NCBI GenBank assembly: GCA_030151635.1
Contig: JASLDF010000144.1
Coordinates: 1-15,554, forward strand
Source: Bacteroides sp.
GTDB lineage: Bacteria > Bacteroidota > Bacteroidia > Bacteroidales > Bacteroidaceae
Reading direction: 5' to 3'
Length of the DNA: 15,554 bases
In this document: piece after piece, positions 7,293 through 15,536 of the stretch
How positions within the stretch are numbered: the first letter of the stretch is position 1
How the letters are laid out: each line of letters starts with the position of its first letter
The notes under the pieces: model-generated
Databases searched by the model: none
Told to the model about the DNA's origin: nothing
What the model saw: only the letters and a program-made list of their open reading frames with translations
Program-made: the position numbers and the translations under genes

Positions 7293-8060
7293 CTATCTAT
7301 TTGTAGATATTTTGTGTCTTCTAAATTCCGAACAAACAATAGAAGTAGCAATTGCTACATTTAAAGATTCAGCACTTTCACGTTCTGCGGGGAAGTTGGG
7401 AATATATAGTTTCTGAGATACCAAAGCTTTAAGTTCATCAGACACACCTTTACCTTCATTGCCCATAATTATCAAACCTTTTTGTTCTAAGTTACAATCA
7501 TAGATGGTGTCGCCTTCTAAAAAAGTTCCATAAATTGGAGCTGCAGGATTATTCTTAATTAAAGCTGTCAAATCTGTATAGTGAACTTTAACTCTGGAAA
7601 AACCTCCCATTGTTGCTTGCATTGTCTTTGGATTATAGATGTCTACAGTGTCTGGCGAGCAAAAAACATGGTCAATTCCAAACCAATCGGCAATGCGGAC
7701 TATTGTACCCAAGTTTCCAGGATCTTGTACGCCATCAAGAGCCAAACACAACTCGCTACTTATGATATGGGGTAGAAATGAAACCTCTGGTTGTTTGAAT
7801 AATGCAATGACTTGTTGAGGGTGTTTAAGGAAGCTTGCTTTGCATAACTCTTCTTGATCGGCAATAATTTTCTCTTCAGCATTAAAGTGGCTGTAATTAC
7901 CGAACCACTCTTTTGTTGCAACTAGTAATGTGCAATCGAAGAATCCCATTAATTCCTCAATTAATTTAGGTCCTTCAGCAACGAAAAGTTGTAACTCTTT
8001 GCGGTTTTTCTTTAGCTCTAGAGAGCGAATCAGCTTAATTTTTGCTTTACTTAATGCCAT
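7293..8060 (-). CDS. TrmH/SpoU-family RNA 2'-O-methyltransferase
   Basis: SPOUT-class enzyme that transfers a methyl group from S-adenosylmethionine to a ribose 2'-OH in tRNA or rRNA. From the chosen start it is 255 aa. The three family motifs are intact: LDGVQDPGNLGTIVR (108-122), IMGNEGKGV (198-206) and IPNF...ESLNVAIATSI (220-241). Together they form the trefoil knot that binds the cofactor. The N-terminal segment, about 1-95 (IKLIRSLELKKNRKE...FVAEGPKLIEE), is the RNA-substrate-binding SpoU_sub_bind-like domain. The start MALSKAKIKLIRS was chosen because AGGAAAG lies 8 bases upstream and the family begins there. The frame is open 19 codons further, to 8117, but that stretch is basic and unconserved. 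It is divergent from tamL. Whether the target is 23S rRNA (RlmB-like) or tRNA cannot be told from the sequence. Confidence 0.95.
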   Translation of the reverse strand: MALSKAKIKLIRSLELKKNRKELQLFVAEGPKLIEELMGFFDCTLLVATKEWFGNYSHFNAEEKIIADQEELCKASFLKHPQQVIALFKQPEVSFLPHIISSELCLALDGVQDPGNLGTIVRIADWFGIDHVFCSPDTVDIYNPKTMQATMGGFSRVKVHYTDLTALIKNNPAAPIYGTFLEGDTIYDCNLEQKGLIIMGNEGKGVSDELKALVSQKLYIPNFPAERESAESLNVAIATSIVCSEFRRHKISTNR

Positions 8061-8068
8061 ATATTTGT

Positions 8069-8075
8069 CTTTCCT
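8069..8075 (-). promoter_or_regulatory. ribosome binding site deciding the methyltransferase start
   Basis: Read on the minus strand this is AGGAAAG, followed by 8 bases and the ATG at 8058-8060. It is one of the few strong Shine-Dalgarno-like sites in a window whose genes mostly have AT-rich leaders. It favours the inner start over the open frame extending to 8117. Confidence 0.6.
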
Positions 8076-8173
8076 ACAAAAATAATTAATATCTCGCTTC
8101 ATTCCCATAAGAAGCATAGATATTTCGCATTTAATGAAGTTTAATCATTTCATATTTATTCTTGAATGGAATA

Positions 8174-8206
8174 TTTGCGAGAAGAGCGAAAGAGTGGTTA
8201 TATTTG
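8174..8206 (+). promoter_or_regulatory. promoter of tamL
   Basis: TATATTTG at 8199-8206 matches the -7 element TAnnTTTG exactly. TTTG at 8174-8177 matches the -33 element exactly, with a 21-base spacer. Transcription should begin near 8212, giving a short leader of about 30 bases with no obvious Shine-Dalgarno sequence. Confidence 0.7.
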
Positions 8207-8242
8207 TATATTAAAACAATGTAAATTCCGTTAACCATCATT

Positions 8243-10558
8243 ATGAGGAGGATTTTCTCGCTAAGCCTTAGTTATTTATTGACACTTTTAGTCATTTCGT
8301 CTTGCTCCACGACCAAGTTTGTACCGGCGGGTGAATACTTGCTTGATGAAGTTAAAGTTGTGAGTGATACCAAGGCGATAAAACCTTCGGAATTAAGAAC
8401 CTATGTTCGTCAAAATCCCAATACACGTTGGTTTAGTCTTTTTAAAACACCCTTATATGTATATGGCTTATCTAGTAAAAAGCACCCTAACAGATGGATG
8501 AGTAAGCTTTTCCGTAAAATTGGTGATGCTCCAGTCCTATTTGATAAAGAAGAATCACTTCGTTCTAGTGCCGAGGTAAAGCGTGCTGTACAGAATATGG
8601 GCTATCTAGGTGCTACTGTTGATACACAAGTTAAAACCAAACGTAAGAAATTAAAAATTACTTATCGCGTAACTGCTGGAGAACCTTATCGTGTGCGAAA
8701 CTTAAAATTTGTATGTGAGGATAAAAATATAGAAGCTATACTAGCCCCAGACTCCCTGCAGACACTTTTGAAAACGGGCATGCTGTTAGACATAAACAGA
8801 TTAGACGCCGAACGTACTCGAATAACTCGTACTCTTTCGCAAGAAGGGTATTACAAATTTCATAAAGACTATATCACGTTTGCTGCAGATACGGTAATGG
8901 GTTCTAAAGAGGTTGATTTAACTTTGGTGTTAAATCAGGTACTTGATAAGAAATCAGGTATTAAACACAATCACCCACAATATTTTTTAAATAAGGTACA
9001 GTTCATTACGAACTATAATTTAATGCAGAATAAAGGCGTTGATGGGATTTCTATTAATGATTCAATTCATTATAAAGGTCAAACTTTTTACTATAAAGAT
9101 AAATTGTTTCTTCGTCCAAAGATTATTGCGGAGGCTTCAGTTTTAGAACCTAACGAGTTGTATAAAGCAAGTGATGTTCAGAAAACTTATAGTAATTTTG
9201 GACGTTTTTCTGCGTTGAAATATACCAATATTCAATTTGTAGAGAATCAAGCAGATTCTACACAATTAAATGCTTATGTGTTGTTTTCGAGAGCAAAAGA
9301 TAAATCTGTTTCGTTGGAAATTGATGGAACGAATTCGGCTGGCGATCTAGGTGCAGCTGCAGCTGTATCTTTCCAACATCGGAATGTGTTCAAAGGATCG
9401 GAAACGTTTAATATTCGTCTTCGTGGTGCATATGAATCTATCTCAAGACTTCAACAAGGCTACAATTCCAAAAATTACACCGAGTATGGTGCAGATATGA
9501 GTCTAACTTTTCCTAGGTTCTTATTTCCATTTCTCCGCTCTGATTTTAAACGAAAAATTCGTGCAAGTACCGAATACGGAATACAATATAATAATCAATA
9601 TCGCCCAGAATACAACCGTGTTTTAACAGCAAGTAACTGGAGTTATAAATGGCAAAAAAAGAGGGGACAGAATTTTCGTTTCAATTTAGTTGACGTTAAT
9701 TATCTCTACATCAATTTTTCGCAACGATTTAAGGATGAGTATTTTGATGAAGATAGACCAAACTATATTTTAGAATACAACTTTAGAAACAAGTTTATTA
9801 TTAATACGGGTTTCCAATATTCGTATAATAATTCTGAATGGAACGCATTGTCAAATAAACCTATTCTAAAAAATTCTCACTCAATCCATATTGGTGTTGA
9901 ATCGGCAGGTAACTTGCTTTATGGCTTGTCCAAGGCTGTTAAGTCGACTCCTAATGATGATGGTGAATATAAATTCTTGAATATTCCTTATGCTCAATAT
10001 GTAAAGGCTGATTTTTCTTTCTCAAAGAATTTTGTGATGGATGAACGCAATACATTGGTTTTTCATATGGCTTTAGGAGTGGCTGTACCTTATGGTAACG
10101 CCAAGGCAGTCCCTTTTGAAAAGCGTTACTTTTCTGGTGGTGCCAACAGCGTTCGTGGATGGTCCGTTAGAGGATTAGGACCAGGAAAGTTCTCTGGCGA
10201 TGGTAACTTCTTGAATCAATCCGGAGATATTAAATTAGATGTTAATCTAGAGTATCGCACTTATTTATTTTGGAAATTACGAGGGGCACTCTTTGTAGAT
10301 GCTGGTAATATTTGGACCATTCGTAAATACGATTCTCAGCAGGGTGGGGAGTTTCGCTTTGATAAATTTTATAATCAAATAGCTCTAGCCTATGGTTTAG
10401 GACTGCGTTTTGACTTCGATTTCTTCGTACTTCGTCTAGATGGTGGTATGAAGGCCTTGAATCCAGAATATTCTTCCGGAAAACTTCGTTATCCAGTTGT
10501 GAACCCTAACTTCAAACGCGATTTTACATTTCATTTTGCTGTTGGATATCCATTCTAG
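8243..10558 (+). CDS. tamL: TamL, lipoprotein Omp85-family outer-membrane assembly protein
   Basis: BamA/TamA-type (Omp85) protein of 771 aa with a lipoprotein signal: basic RR at 2-3, a hydrophobic core, and a lipobox VISSC with C21. Lipid modification combined with an Omp85 barrel is the mark of TamL, the Bacteroidota variant of TamA. Residues about 25-350 are the periplasmic part and should hold POTRA domains (for example VKRAVQNMGYLGATVDTQVK near 112-131). Residues about 353-771 are the beta-barrel. The Omp85 loop-6 motif is present as VRGW at 637-640, within GGANSVRGWSVRG. The protein ends in an aromatic-rich strand, FHFAVGYPF, with C-terminal Phe as a barrel-insertion signal. TamL is thought to work with the inner-membrane protein TamB in inserting outer-membrane proteins or moving lipids. 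No tamB is in the window; the gene is followed by hairpins and a convergent operon. The divergent neighbour is the RNA methyltransferase. Confidence 0.93.
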   Translation: MRRIFSLSLSYLLTLLVISSCSTTKFVPAGEYLLDEVKVVSDTKAIKPSELRTYVRQNPNTRWFSLFKTPLYVYGLSSKKHPNRWMSKLFRKIGDAPVLFDKEESLRSSAEVKRAVQNMGYLGATVDTQVKTKRKKLKITYRVTAGEPYRVRNLKFVCEDKNIEAILAPDSLQTLLKTGMLLDINRLDAERTRITRTLSQEGYYKFHKDYITFAADTVMGSKEVDLTLVLNQVLDKKSGIKHNHPQYFLNKVQFITNYNLMQNKGVDGISINDSIHYKGQTFYYKDKLFLRPKIIAEASVLEPNELYKASDVQKTYSNFGRFSALKYTNIQFVENQADSTQLNAYVLFSRAKDKSVSLEIDGTNSAGDLGAAAAVSFQHRNVFKGSETFNIRLRGAYESISRLQQGYNSKNYTEYGADMSLTFPRFLFPFLRSDFKRKIRASTEYGIQYNNQYRPEYNRVLTASNWSYKWQKKRGQNFRFNLVDVNYLYINFSQRFKDEYFDEDRPNYILEYNFRNKFIINTGFQYSYNNSEWNALSNKPILKNSHSIHIGVESAGNLLYGLSKAVKSTPNDDGEYKFLNIPYAQYVKADFSFSKNFVMDERNTLVFHMALGVAVPYGNAKAVPFEKRYFSGGANSVRGWSVRGLGPGKFSGDGNFLNQSGDIKLDVNLEYRTYLFWKLRGALFVDAGNIWTIRKYDSQQGGEFRFDKFYNQIALAYGLGLRFDFDFFVLRLDGGMKALNPEYSSGKLRYPVVNPNFKRDFTFHFAVGYPF

Positions 10559-10640
10559 TTATTATTTATTTTACACAATGTAGTTGCCATAAATCATATA
10601 GTCTTTTAGAGGCTTTATAATGGGTTGAAGAAGGTAATTT

Positions 10641-10703
10641 GTTCCTTAGAAAGAGAGCAGTGTCTTCTTTCAAAGGGAACTCAGTCTTCTTTCAAAGAAG
10701 ACT
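10641..10703. repeat. paired direct repeat with hairpin after tamL
   Basis: GTCTTCTTTCAAAG occurs at 10662-10675 and 10684-10697, a 22-base period. The second copy is the left half of a hairpin, AGTCTTCTT (10683-10691) with AAGAAGACT (10695-10703). The first copy can join an imperfect upstream hairpin with GTTCCTT (10641-10647) and AAGGGAAC (10673-10680) as its base. No T tract follows directly. It is probably part of the structured 3' end of the tamL transcript. Confidence 0.5.
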
Positions 10704-10757
10704 CATCATAGTCAGGATAATTTTTATTAGGTGAAGTGATGCGATTAAAGCAAATAG

Positions 10758-10797
10758 AAAAGGAGCAACTTGATTTTCCAAGTTGCTCCTTTTATTG
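10758..10797. terminator. terminator between tamL and the fimbrial operon
   Basis: A perfect 15-bp stem, AAAAGGAGCAACTTG (10758-10772) with 10779-10793, encloses a six-base loop. The A-rich left base and T-rich right base give a short T run on both strands, so it can end transcription from both convergent sides. The minus-strand fimbrial operon stops at 10841, about 45 bases away. Confidence 0.8.
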
Positions 10798-10840
10798 TCT
10801 AAATGCGTTAGTTGTTAGCTTGCTTTAGTCTATTATTATT

Positions 10841-13675
10841 TTAGTAATCTCGCACACATCGTACACCTCCACGGTCATTATCTGTGTTAATTAAGTAGAG
10901 TAACGCCCCGTTCTTAACAACAGAGAATCCATATCTAGTTCCTCCAGCAGGATTCATTGAATACGCCGTACGTGACAAGTGATTTTCTAGTTTCCAATTT
11001 TTATCATTACCTAACCTAGATAACATAATTGCTAATTCTCTTTGGTTAGGAACACGATAGCCTCTTGGGCAAGGAGAATTATTTCTATCTAGTCTATATT
11101 TTAAATCAGGCCAATTCATGTACTTATCTTTAGTTACATCTTTATTGACTTCAAAAGACTTCCACGGCATGTTATCAGCATCTCGCTCATGATGAAGTGG
11201 TAATTCCTTAGTTGTTGAATATTTGCGAATAGACTGTTTGTTTAAGTAGGGTAGAGAAATTAAATTTCCTTTAACCACAGCAAAATCTTGTGCCTCATGT
11301 TTAGCATCTTTGTCATCATCCATCCCTAAATTTCGTAAACATCGATAATTGTATCGTTGAACCGAGTTGTTATAGTTTGGAAGATTTGCCATTAGCCCTG
11401 TCGAAGAACCCTCTTTCGCCCACAATACCCATGGATTGTCCCACTTTTTATAATCATCTGTTACAGTACTTGATAGATACCACTCATCTTTTTGTCCATT
11501 TTCAGGGTGATATAGCTTGGCTTGTTCATCCATAGATCCCTCTCCAATCCACAGGTCAGTTAGCTGGTCTATCGCTGCCAAATACCACTTCACCTCACTC
11601 GAATCAATATTATAATCTCCATCTTCATCGCGATTACGCAACAAACAAGCATATTTAGCAGCTTCATATTGCTCAAACAAAGTGTTGGTTCTAGAATCAA
11701 CGATGCTATGCCATCCTTTTCTAATCTTTGGATTTTCTAGAATATCCAGCGTATTTCTGCGCCCATTAGATGTGCTTTTATACTTTGAGCTTTTATAATA
11801 TTTATCTACACTAAATGGAAGTATATCAGTTTCTTGAATTCGTTCAACACCCCAAGCTGTTTGTAAATCTTCACTCTCAATGTTATAAAACGATTGAATG
11901 GCGTATTGTCTAAACGATACTATTGATTTTACCATTGAGCTTTCCCCGTCTGGCGAGAATCCCGAATGGTTCAAGAAGGTGAGAATACGGTCGGGAGCAT
12001 TTACAAACTTCTTCCAAAGTGTATTTGACTTTCTTCCTGTATTAGGATCTTCTTCGTAATAATATTCATTGATATAGGCAGTTACTTTGATTTCGTCCTT
12101 ATTATCAAAAAAAACATGGCTATGGTAACCATACGCATTGAAGAAATCCATTGACTCACGTTTTGCATAATGAAGATACTCAATGAGCTGATTTGCCGTT
12201 ATTAGTTTACTATTATCATTAACTAATGTTGTTATGTGAGCGTTATTCGGATGGGTATTTTGAGACCCTGGAAAAGCTTCAAATTGATTGCTGAAATTAT
12301 ATCCACCATTGTAGTAATCTCCAACTTTTGTATTGACTTTAAACATTACCCAGCGGCTATCGCCACTGTTCTTTTGATTATATAAATCCTCTCGATAGCC
12401 CTCGCTAAATGGCGTTTTTACGTACCAAGTAAGGTGGCCTATATCTTCATAATTAAAAGTTAGAAGTTTTGTTGAGTAGTGTGCGTCTAACGTAATAATT
12501 TGGCTACCAGTAGTGATGTGACCTTTCGCTCCAGGCTGTTTTTCTTCACCTGTCATGACTTCAATCTCTATCGTTTTTGCCGATTTAAGTCGGATGTAAT
12601 AGTGGTATTCTGTATTCCTTTTTATAGAGTAGTCATTATGGTCATTGCCAATATAGCCTAAGTGAATGGTATAGGTAACGTCTGCCACAGCAGGAATGCC
12701 TGTTTCTGGATTTACATAGTTCAATTCTCCGGAGAAAACAACGTAAGTACCATTCTCTGGTGCATACTCAAAAGCTCCATTTACATAGCTTTGACCCGGT
12801 TTATTTGTAGAGCCAATGAAATGTTTCTCTTGAAGCTCTCTCTTCTGATATCCTTGTCCTTCATAAGCAGGAATCTGTTTTTTAGCAGTTTGAAGATTCT
12901 CTAAAAGGTAGAACGAAAAACCTGTATTGTTGTTTTCAAACGGTTCTTTGTCGCTATTAAAGAATTTCCGACTGTTGTTTTGTACAGGTTGTAATCTTGT
13001 TTCTTGGGCAATTTTATTCACTTGCCAATGCAAGGGAATGAATTTAGCTCCATCAACAGCTTCTATGTGGAAGTAAATTTTAGCATCTAATCGTCTCAAT
13101 TTTAAATCGTAACGACTAGCTCTGTTTCTTGTGTTAATTGTTAAAGCTTTACCATATTCATCTGCGACAAACCCACTCATTACAAATGATGCACCACGAA
13201 CAATTACTTGCTGTAAAAGCTCCGCCTTGACTTTAGCCAACTGGTTAAGATTGGTAATGTCTTCTAGTTCTTTGAGTGATATTCGGCTAATGTCATTTTC
13301 TATATTTGCTACGCTATAGATTTGTACATCTTGATTTCTAGGAATCTTAATGGGTAATACACCTTGATTTCTGTCGCCATTATCATTGCTATATAGATTA
13401 TAATCTTCGTAAAACTCACTATTTATTTTATTCCCCGTTTTTGCATCGAACACATAAAGGAACAGATTTTCAACTCTGTTTTCGTAGAATGAACTCTGGG
13501 TACTCCTTGTTTGTATATCCGAATTTTGACTTTTGAAACTAACGTTGATCGTTGATGAATCACCGTTATCTGTACTCAATAATTCATCATTATTACAACC
13601 CATAAGGGCAAGGAGGATGATAAGAATCATCCCCTTGCTCCAAATGTGTGTGTTGTTAAAGTATAGTGAATTCAT
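10841..13675 (-). CDS. large fimbrial lipoprotein, probable tip adhesin
   Basis: Lipoprotein of 944 aa, third in a fimbrial operon. The signal peptide runs to lipobox LMGC (C27), with K14 before the core. Residues about 43-205 form a fimbrillin-like N-terminal domain (VENLFLYVFDAKTG at 68-81; RRLDAKIYFHI at 194-204). The second beta-domain ends at IKRNTEYHYYIRL (351-363), a hallmark of the Mfa/FimA superfamily. R57 in QTRSTQ lies where such subunits are cut by an arginine-specific protease to free a groove for the next subunit. The C-terminal third has two similar modules. Module A has C677, a canonical EF-hand loop D683-E694, EVKWYLAAIDQL and YRCLRN (777-782). Module B has CPRGYRVPNQREL (869-881) and VRCVRD (938-943). 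These resemble the C-type-lectin-like Fibrobacter major paralogous domain, and the whole protein looks like DUF4906-type fimbrial proteins. Length and modules suggest the tip adhesin. Its ligand is unknown. Confidence 0.85.
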   Translation of the reverse strand: MNSLYFNNTHIWSKGMILIILLALMGCNNDELLSTDNGDSSTINVSFKSQNSDIQTRSTQSSFYENRVENLFLYVFDAKTGNKINSEFYEDYNLYSNDNGDRNQGVLPIKIPRNQDVQIYSVANIENDISRISLKELEDITNLNQLAKVKAELLQQVIVRGASFVMSGFVADEYGKALTINTRNRASRYDLKLRRLDAKIYFHIEAVDGAKFIPLHWQVNKIAQETRLQPVQNNSRKFFNSDKEPFENNNTGFSFYLLENLQTAKKQIPAYEGQGYQKRELQEKHFIGSTNKPGQSYVNGAFEYAPENGTYVVFSGELNYVNPETGIPAVADVTYTIHLGYIGNDHNDYSIKRNTEYHYYIRLKSAKTIEIEVMTGEEKQPGAKGHITTGSQIITLDAHYSTKLLTFNYEDIGHLTWYVKTPFSEGYREDLYNQKNSGDSRWVMFKVNTKVGDYYNGGYNFSNQFEAFPGSQNTHPNNAHITTLVNDNSKLITANQLIEYLHYAKRESMDFFNAYGYHSHVFFDNKDEIKVTAYINEYYYEEDPNTGRKSNTLWKKFVNAPDRILTFLNHSGFSPDGESSMVKSIVSFRQYAIQSFYNIESEDLQTAWGVERIQETDILPFSVDKYYKSSKYKSTSNGRRNTLDILENPKIRKGWHSIVDSRTNTLFEQYEAAKYACLLRNRDEDGDYNIDSSEVKWYLAAIDQLTDLWIGEGSMDEQAKLYHPENGQKDEWYLSSTVTDDYKKWDNPWVLWAKEGSSTGLMANLPNYNNSVQRYNYRCLRNLGMDDDKDAKHEAQDFAVVKGNLISLPYLNKQSIRKYSTTKELPLHHERDADNMPWKSFEVNKDVTKDKYMNWPDLKYRLDRNNSPCPRGYRVPNQRELAIMLSRLGNDKNWKLENHLSRTAYSMNPAGGTRYGFSVVKNGALLYLINTDNDRGGVRCVRDY

Positions 13676-13685
13676 TTTTTCTTAT

Positions 13686-14654
13686 TTAATAGAAATCTGG
13701 AACTCTGCAAATGCATTTTTCCCAAGGAAATTTGGTTAAATCAACTACGATATTCTTGTTTTGTAAAATCTTAACACTTAGATTATAAATGTGGTTAGGT
13801 GCTATTCGATACAGTTTACCACCATCTTTTTCTACAAGTGCTATGGGTTCAAACAATTGATTTTTAACTGTTTTAAAACTTAAAGTTAAGCCTGCATCGG
13901 CTTTGTTGCTTTGGAAGAAAGCTCTTGTTTCGTGCATGAAAATCTCTATCGTTTTGTCACTCATTGGAGGAACTTGAATATTGATATCTTGCGACAAGCT
14001 AACAGGTACACTATTTGTAGATACTTGTATGAAGCTTTCGTAAAACACAGTATGGTACGCATCCATAACATTACCAATGCTTAAGTCTTTAAGCTCTAGA
14101 ATCTCATTATCTTCATTTGTAATCTTGATAATGAACTTTGATACTAACCTTTGCAATGGAACAGATATGTTAACATGCTCTTTATCTATTTGAACATTTT
14201 CCAGAACACCTTTGTAGGGCACACTTTTCATCTCGTGAAGGTGAGTACTTTTAGTGGTGATATTAATTAAATCACTTAGATGAACCAAGTTATTCAAATC
14301 TATATTATTAGTTGTAAGACTTAAAATAGCCTCTTCATTTGCTAATGCGTAGATGTTGTATGTCCCTGTTGGTACATCTTTTAAAATGATTTTAGGTTCT
14401 TCGATATCATTCGAACGTAGAAAAAGTTCATTTTTAACAATTCTATTACTGTATTTATCAGCGATGACAATTCTAAATGTATTTATTTTGTCTTGATTCA
14501 AATTGCTATTGATATCCGCAGTTTGTAAATCTAGTTTAAGATCTAGAACTTCGTCTTTATCGGAATTCAAAATAGAATTTGAACTGCTACAAGCCGAAGC
14601 AAGGAACATGAATAGAACAATAATTGAATTTTTAACGATCACTTTAGTGGTCAT
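13686..14654 (-). CDS. fimbrillin-superfamily lipoprotein (stalk or adaptor subunit)
   Basis: Lipoprotein of 322 aa with a hydrophobic signal and lipobox LASAC (C22). The two-domain pattern of the Mfa/FimA superfamily is visible. The N-terminal domain closes with LQRLVSKFIIKI (167-178), matching the family's RLVAK-type strand. The C-terminal domain ends in RIAPNHIYNLSVKI (283-296), matching its RNHxYxVxV strand. Between C22 and residue 60 there is no arginine; the first is R61, inside a predicted strand. The usual arginine cleavage site that frees the acceptor groove is therefore not evident. The C-terminus has an unusual C314-x-C316 (EKCICRVPDFY). It starts 15 bases after the anchor gene and ends 10 bases before the large subunit gene. 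This fits an adaptor or accessory subunit between anchor and tip, but a stalk pilin cannot be excluded. Confidence 0.75.
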   Translation of the reverse strand: MTTKVIVKNSIIVLFMFLASACSSSNSILNSDKDEVLDLKLDLQTADINSNLNQDKINTFRIVIADKYSNRIVKNELFLRSNDIEEPKIILKDVPTGTYNIYALANEEAILSLTTNNIDLNNLVHLSDLINITTKSTHLHEMKSVPYKGVLENVQIDKEHVNISVPLQRLVSKFIIKITNEDNEILELKDLSIGNVMDAYHTVFYESFIQVSTNSVPVSLSQDINIQVPPMSDKTIEIFMHETRAFFQSNKADAGLTLSFKTVKNQLFEPIALVEKDGGKLYRIAPNHIYNLSVKILQNKNIVVDLTKFPWEKCICRVPDFY

Positions 14655-14669
14655 TTCTTTGGTGTTTTT

Positions 14670-15536
14670 TTAGTTAAACTCGGGCGTATAATCTTCAATA
14701 ACCCAAGATTGGATTTGTAGATTAATACTTGCCGGTTGTATGATTATATCTAACGGAATGTCTAATTCTTGCTTTTTCAAATTGATGGTTCCGTTTCGTT
14801 TTATGATTTCAGAAAGAAAAAAACGAATAAGTCTTTTGCCTTTGTGAATTAACTCGATTTCAAGCGGAGAATTTATTTCTTCTCTCAAAACGTGGAGTAT
14901 TTCACTTTCTAGCTGCCGACTTGGTTTGTTTTCTGTAAGGTTGGAGTTGAAGCTAGCATATATATTGATGAATTCATTATCTACCAAATAGCCACTGGGA
15001 AAATCATTTAAGCGTAGTAGCATATCTTTTGATTCGTAATGAGCATCATCATATCCTTTTACATTAACCTTTAAACGGTAATGTAAACTGTGTAAGATAA
15101 CTTCTTGCTTGCCATGAAAAGGGGTGACCGTAATTTGCTCTTCTGCATAATATATTGGAGCATGGTCAACACCATTATAACTGGCTTGGTTGAAGGATAA
15201 GTCTGAAAATAAGCTTCCAATCTGCGTGCCTTTTAGTTGGGCATTCTTATGTAGGTTAGCTATAGTTACCAGTTTATATTCTCCTTCTTGGTACTGACTT
15301 AGTGTTTGGGTAAAGCTATTACTATTGTCCTCGCTATACTTACTATCAATAAGTCGCTCTTCTTTATCATATATATAGAGGTGTACGTTTGTTATCTTTT
15401 CTTCTAAAATATCAGTGTCTCCATCTCCATAATATACAAAACTGACGGTTTGATCTGAATAGCAATGATGAAACTTCTCACGGATGCAACTTGGCAATAA
15501 TATAATCAGAAATAATAATGTGAGAGTTTGTTTCAT
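14670..15536 (-). CDS. FimB/Mfa2-family fimbrial anchor lipoprotein
   Basis: Lipoprotein of 288 aa with a short signal and lipobox LLPSC (C17). The start of the mature protein, CIREKFHHC (C17 and C25), then VSFVYYGDGD and VHLYIYDKEERLID, has the look of FimB/Mfa2 proteins. These stay in the outer membrane, anchor the fimbria and end its growth. Downstream parts follow the family: GEYKLVTIANL (85-95), a basic strand YRLKVNVKGYD (153-163) and a final IQSWVIEDYTPEF strand. The ATG at 15534-15536 is preceded by AAGAG, a reasonable ribosome site. This is the first gene of the operon seen in the window. Only 18 bases remain upstream, so its promoter, and probably a major fimbrillin gene, lie outside. 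Confidence 0.82.
   Translation of the reverse strand: MKQTLTLLFLIILLPSCIREKFHHCYSDQTVSFVYYGDGDTDILEEKITNVHLYIYDKEERLIDSKYSEDNSNSFTQTLSQYQEGEYKLVTIANLHKNAQLKGTQIGSLFSDLSFNQASYNGVDHAPIYYAEEQITVTPFHGKQEVILHSLHYRLKVNVKGYDDAHYESKDMLLRLNDFPSGYLVDNEFINIYASFNSNLTENKPSRQLESEILHVLREEINSPLEIELIHKGKRLIRFFLSEIIKRNGTINLKKQELDIPLDIIIQPASINLQIQSWVIEDYTPEFN

Noticed and set aside
8077..8084. Minus-strand TATTTTTG as -7 element for the methyltransferase gene
   Set aside because: It matches the consensus, but the start of transcription would fall inside the ribosome site, and no -33 element is at the right distance.
8061..8117. Upstream ATG codons extending the methyltransferase by up to 19 residues
   Set aside because: The inner ATG has a good Shine-Dalgarno site and is where the conserved domain begins.
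10662..10697. Start of a CRISPR array
   Set aside because: There are only two 14-base copies with an 8-base gap, no spacers of normal length and no cas genes.
12662..12904. Plus-strand open frames inside the fimbrial genes (also 13131-13319 and 13533-13739)
   Set aside because: They are opposite to coding sequence with clear family features, and have no motif or promoter of their own.
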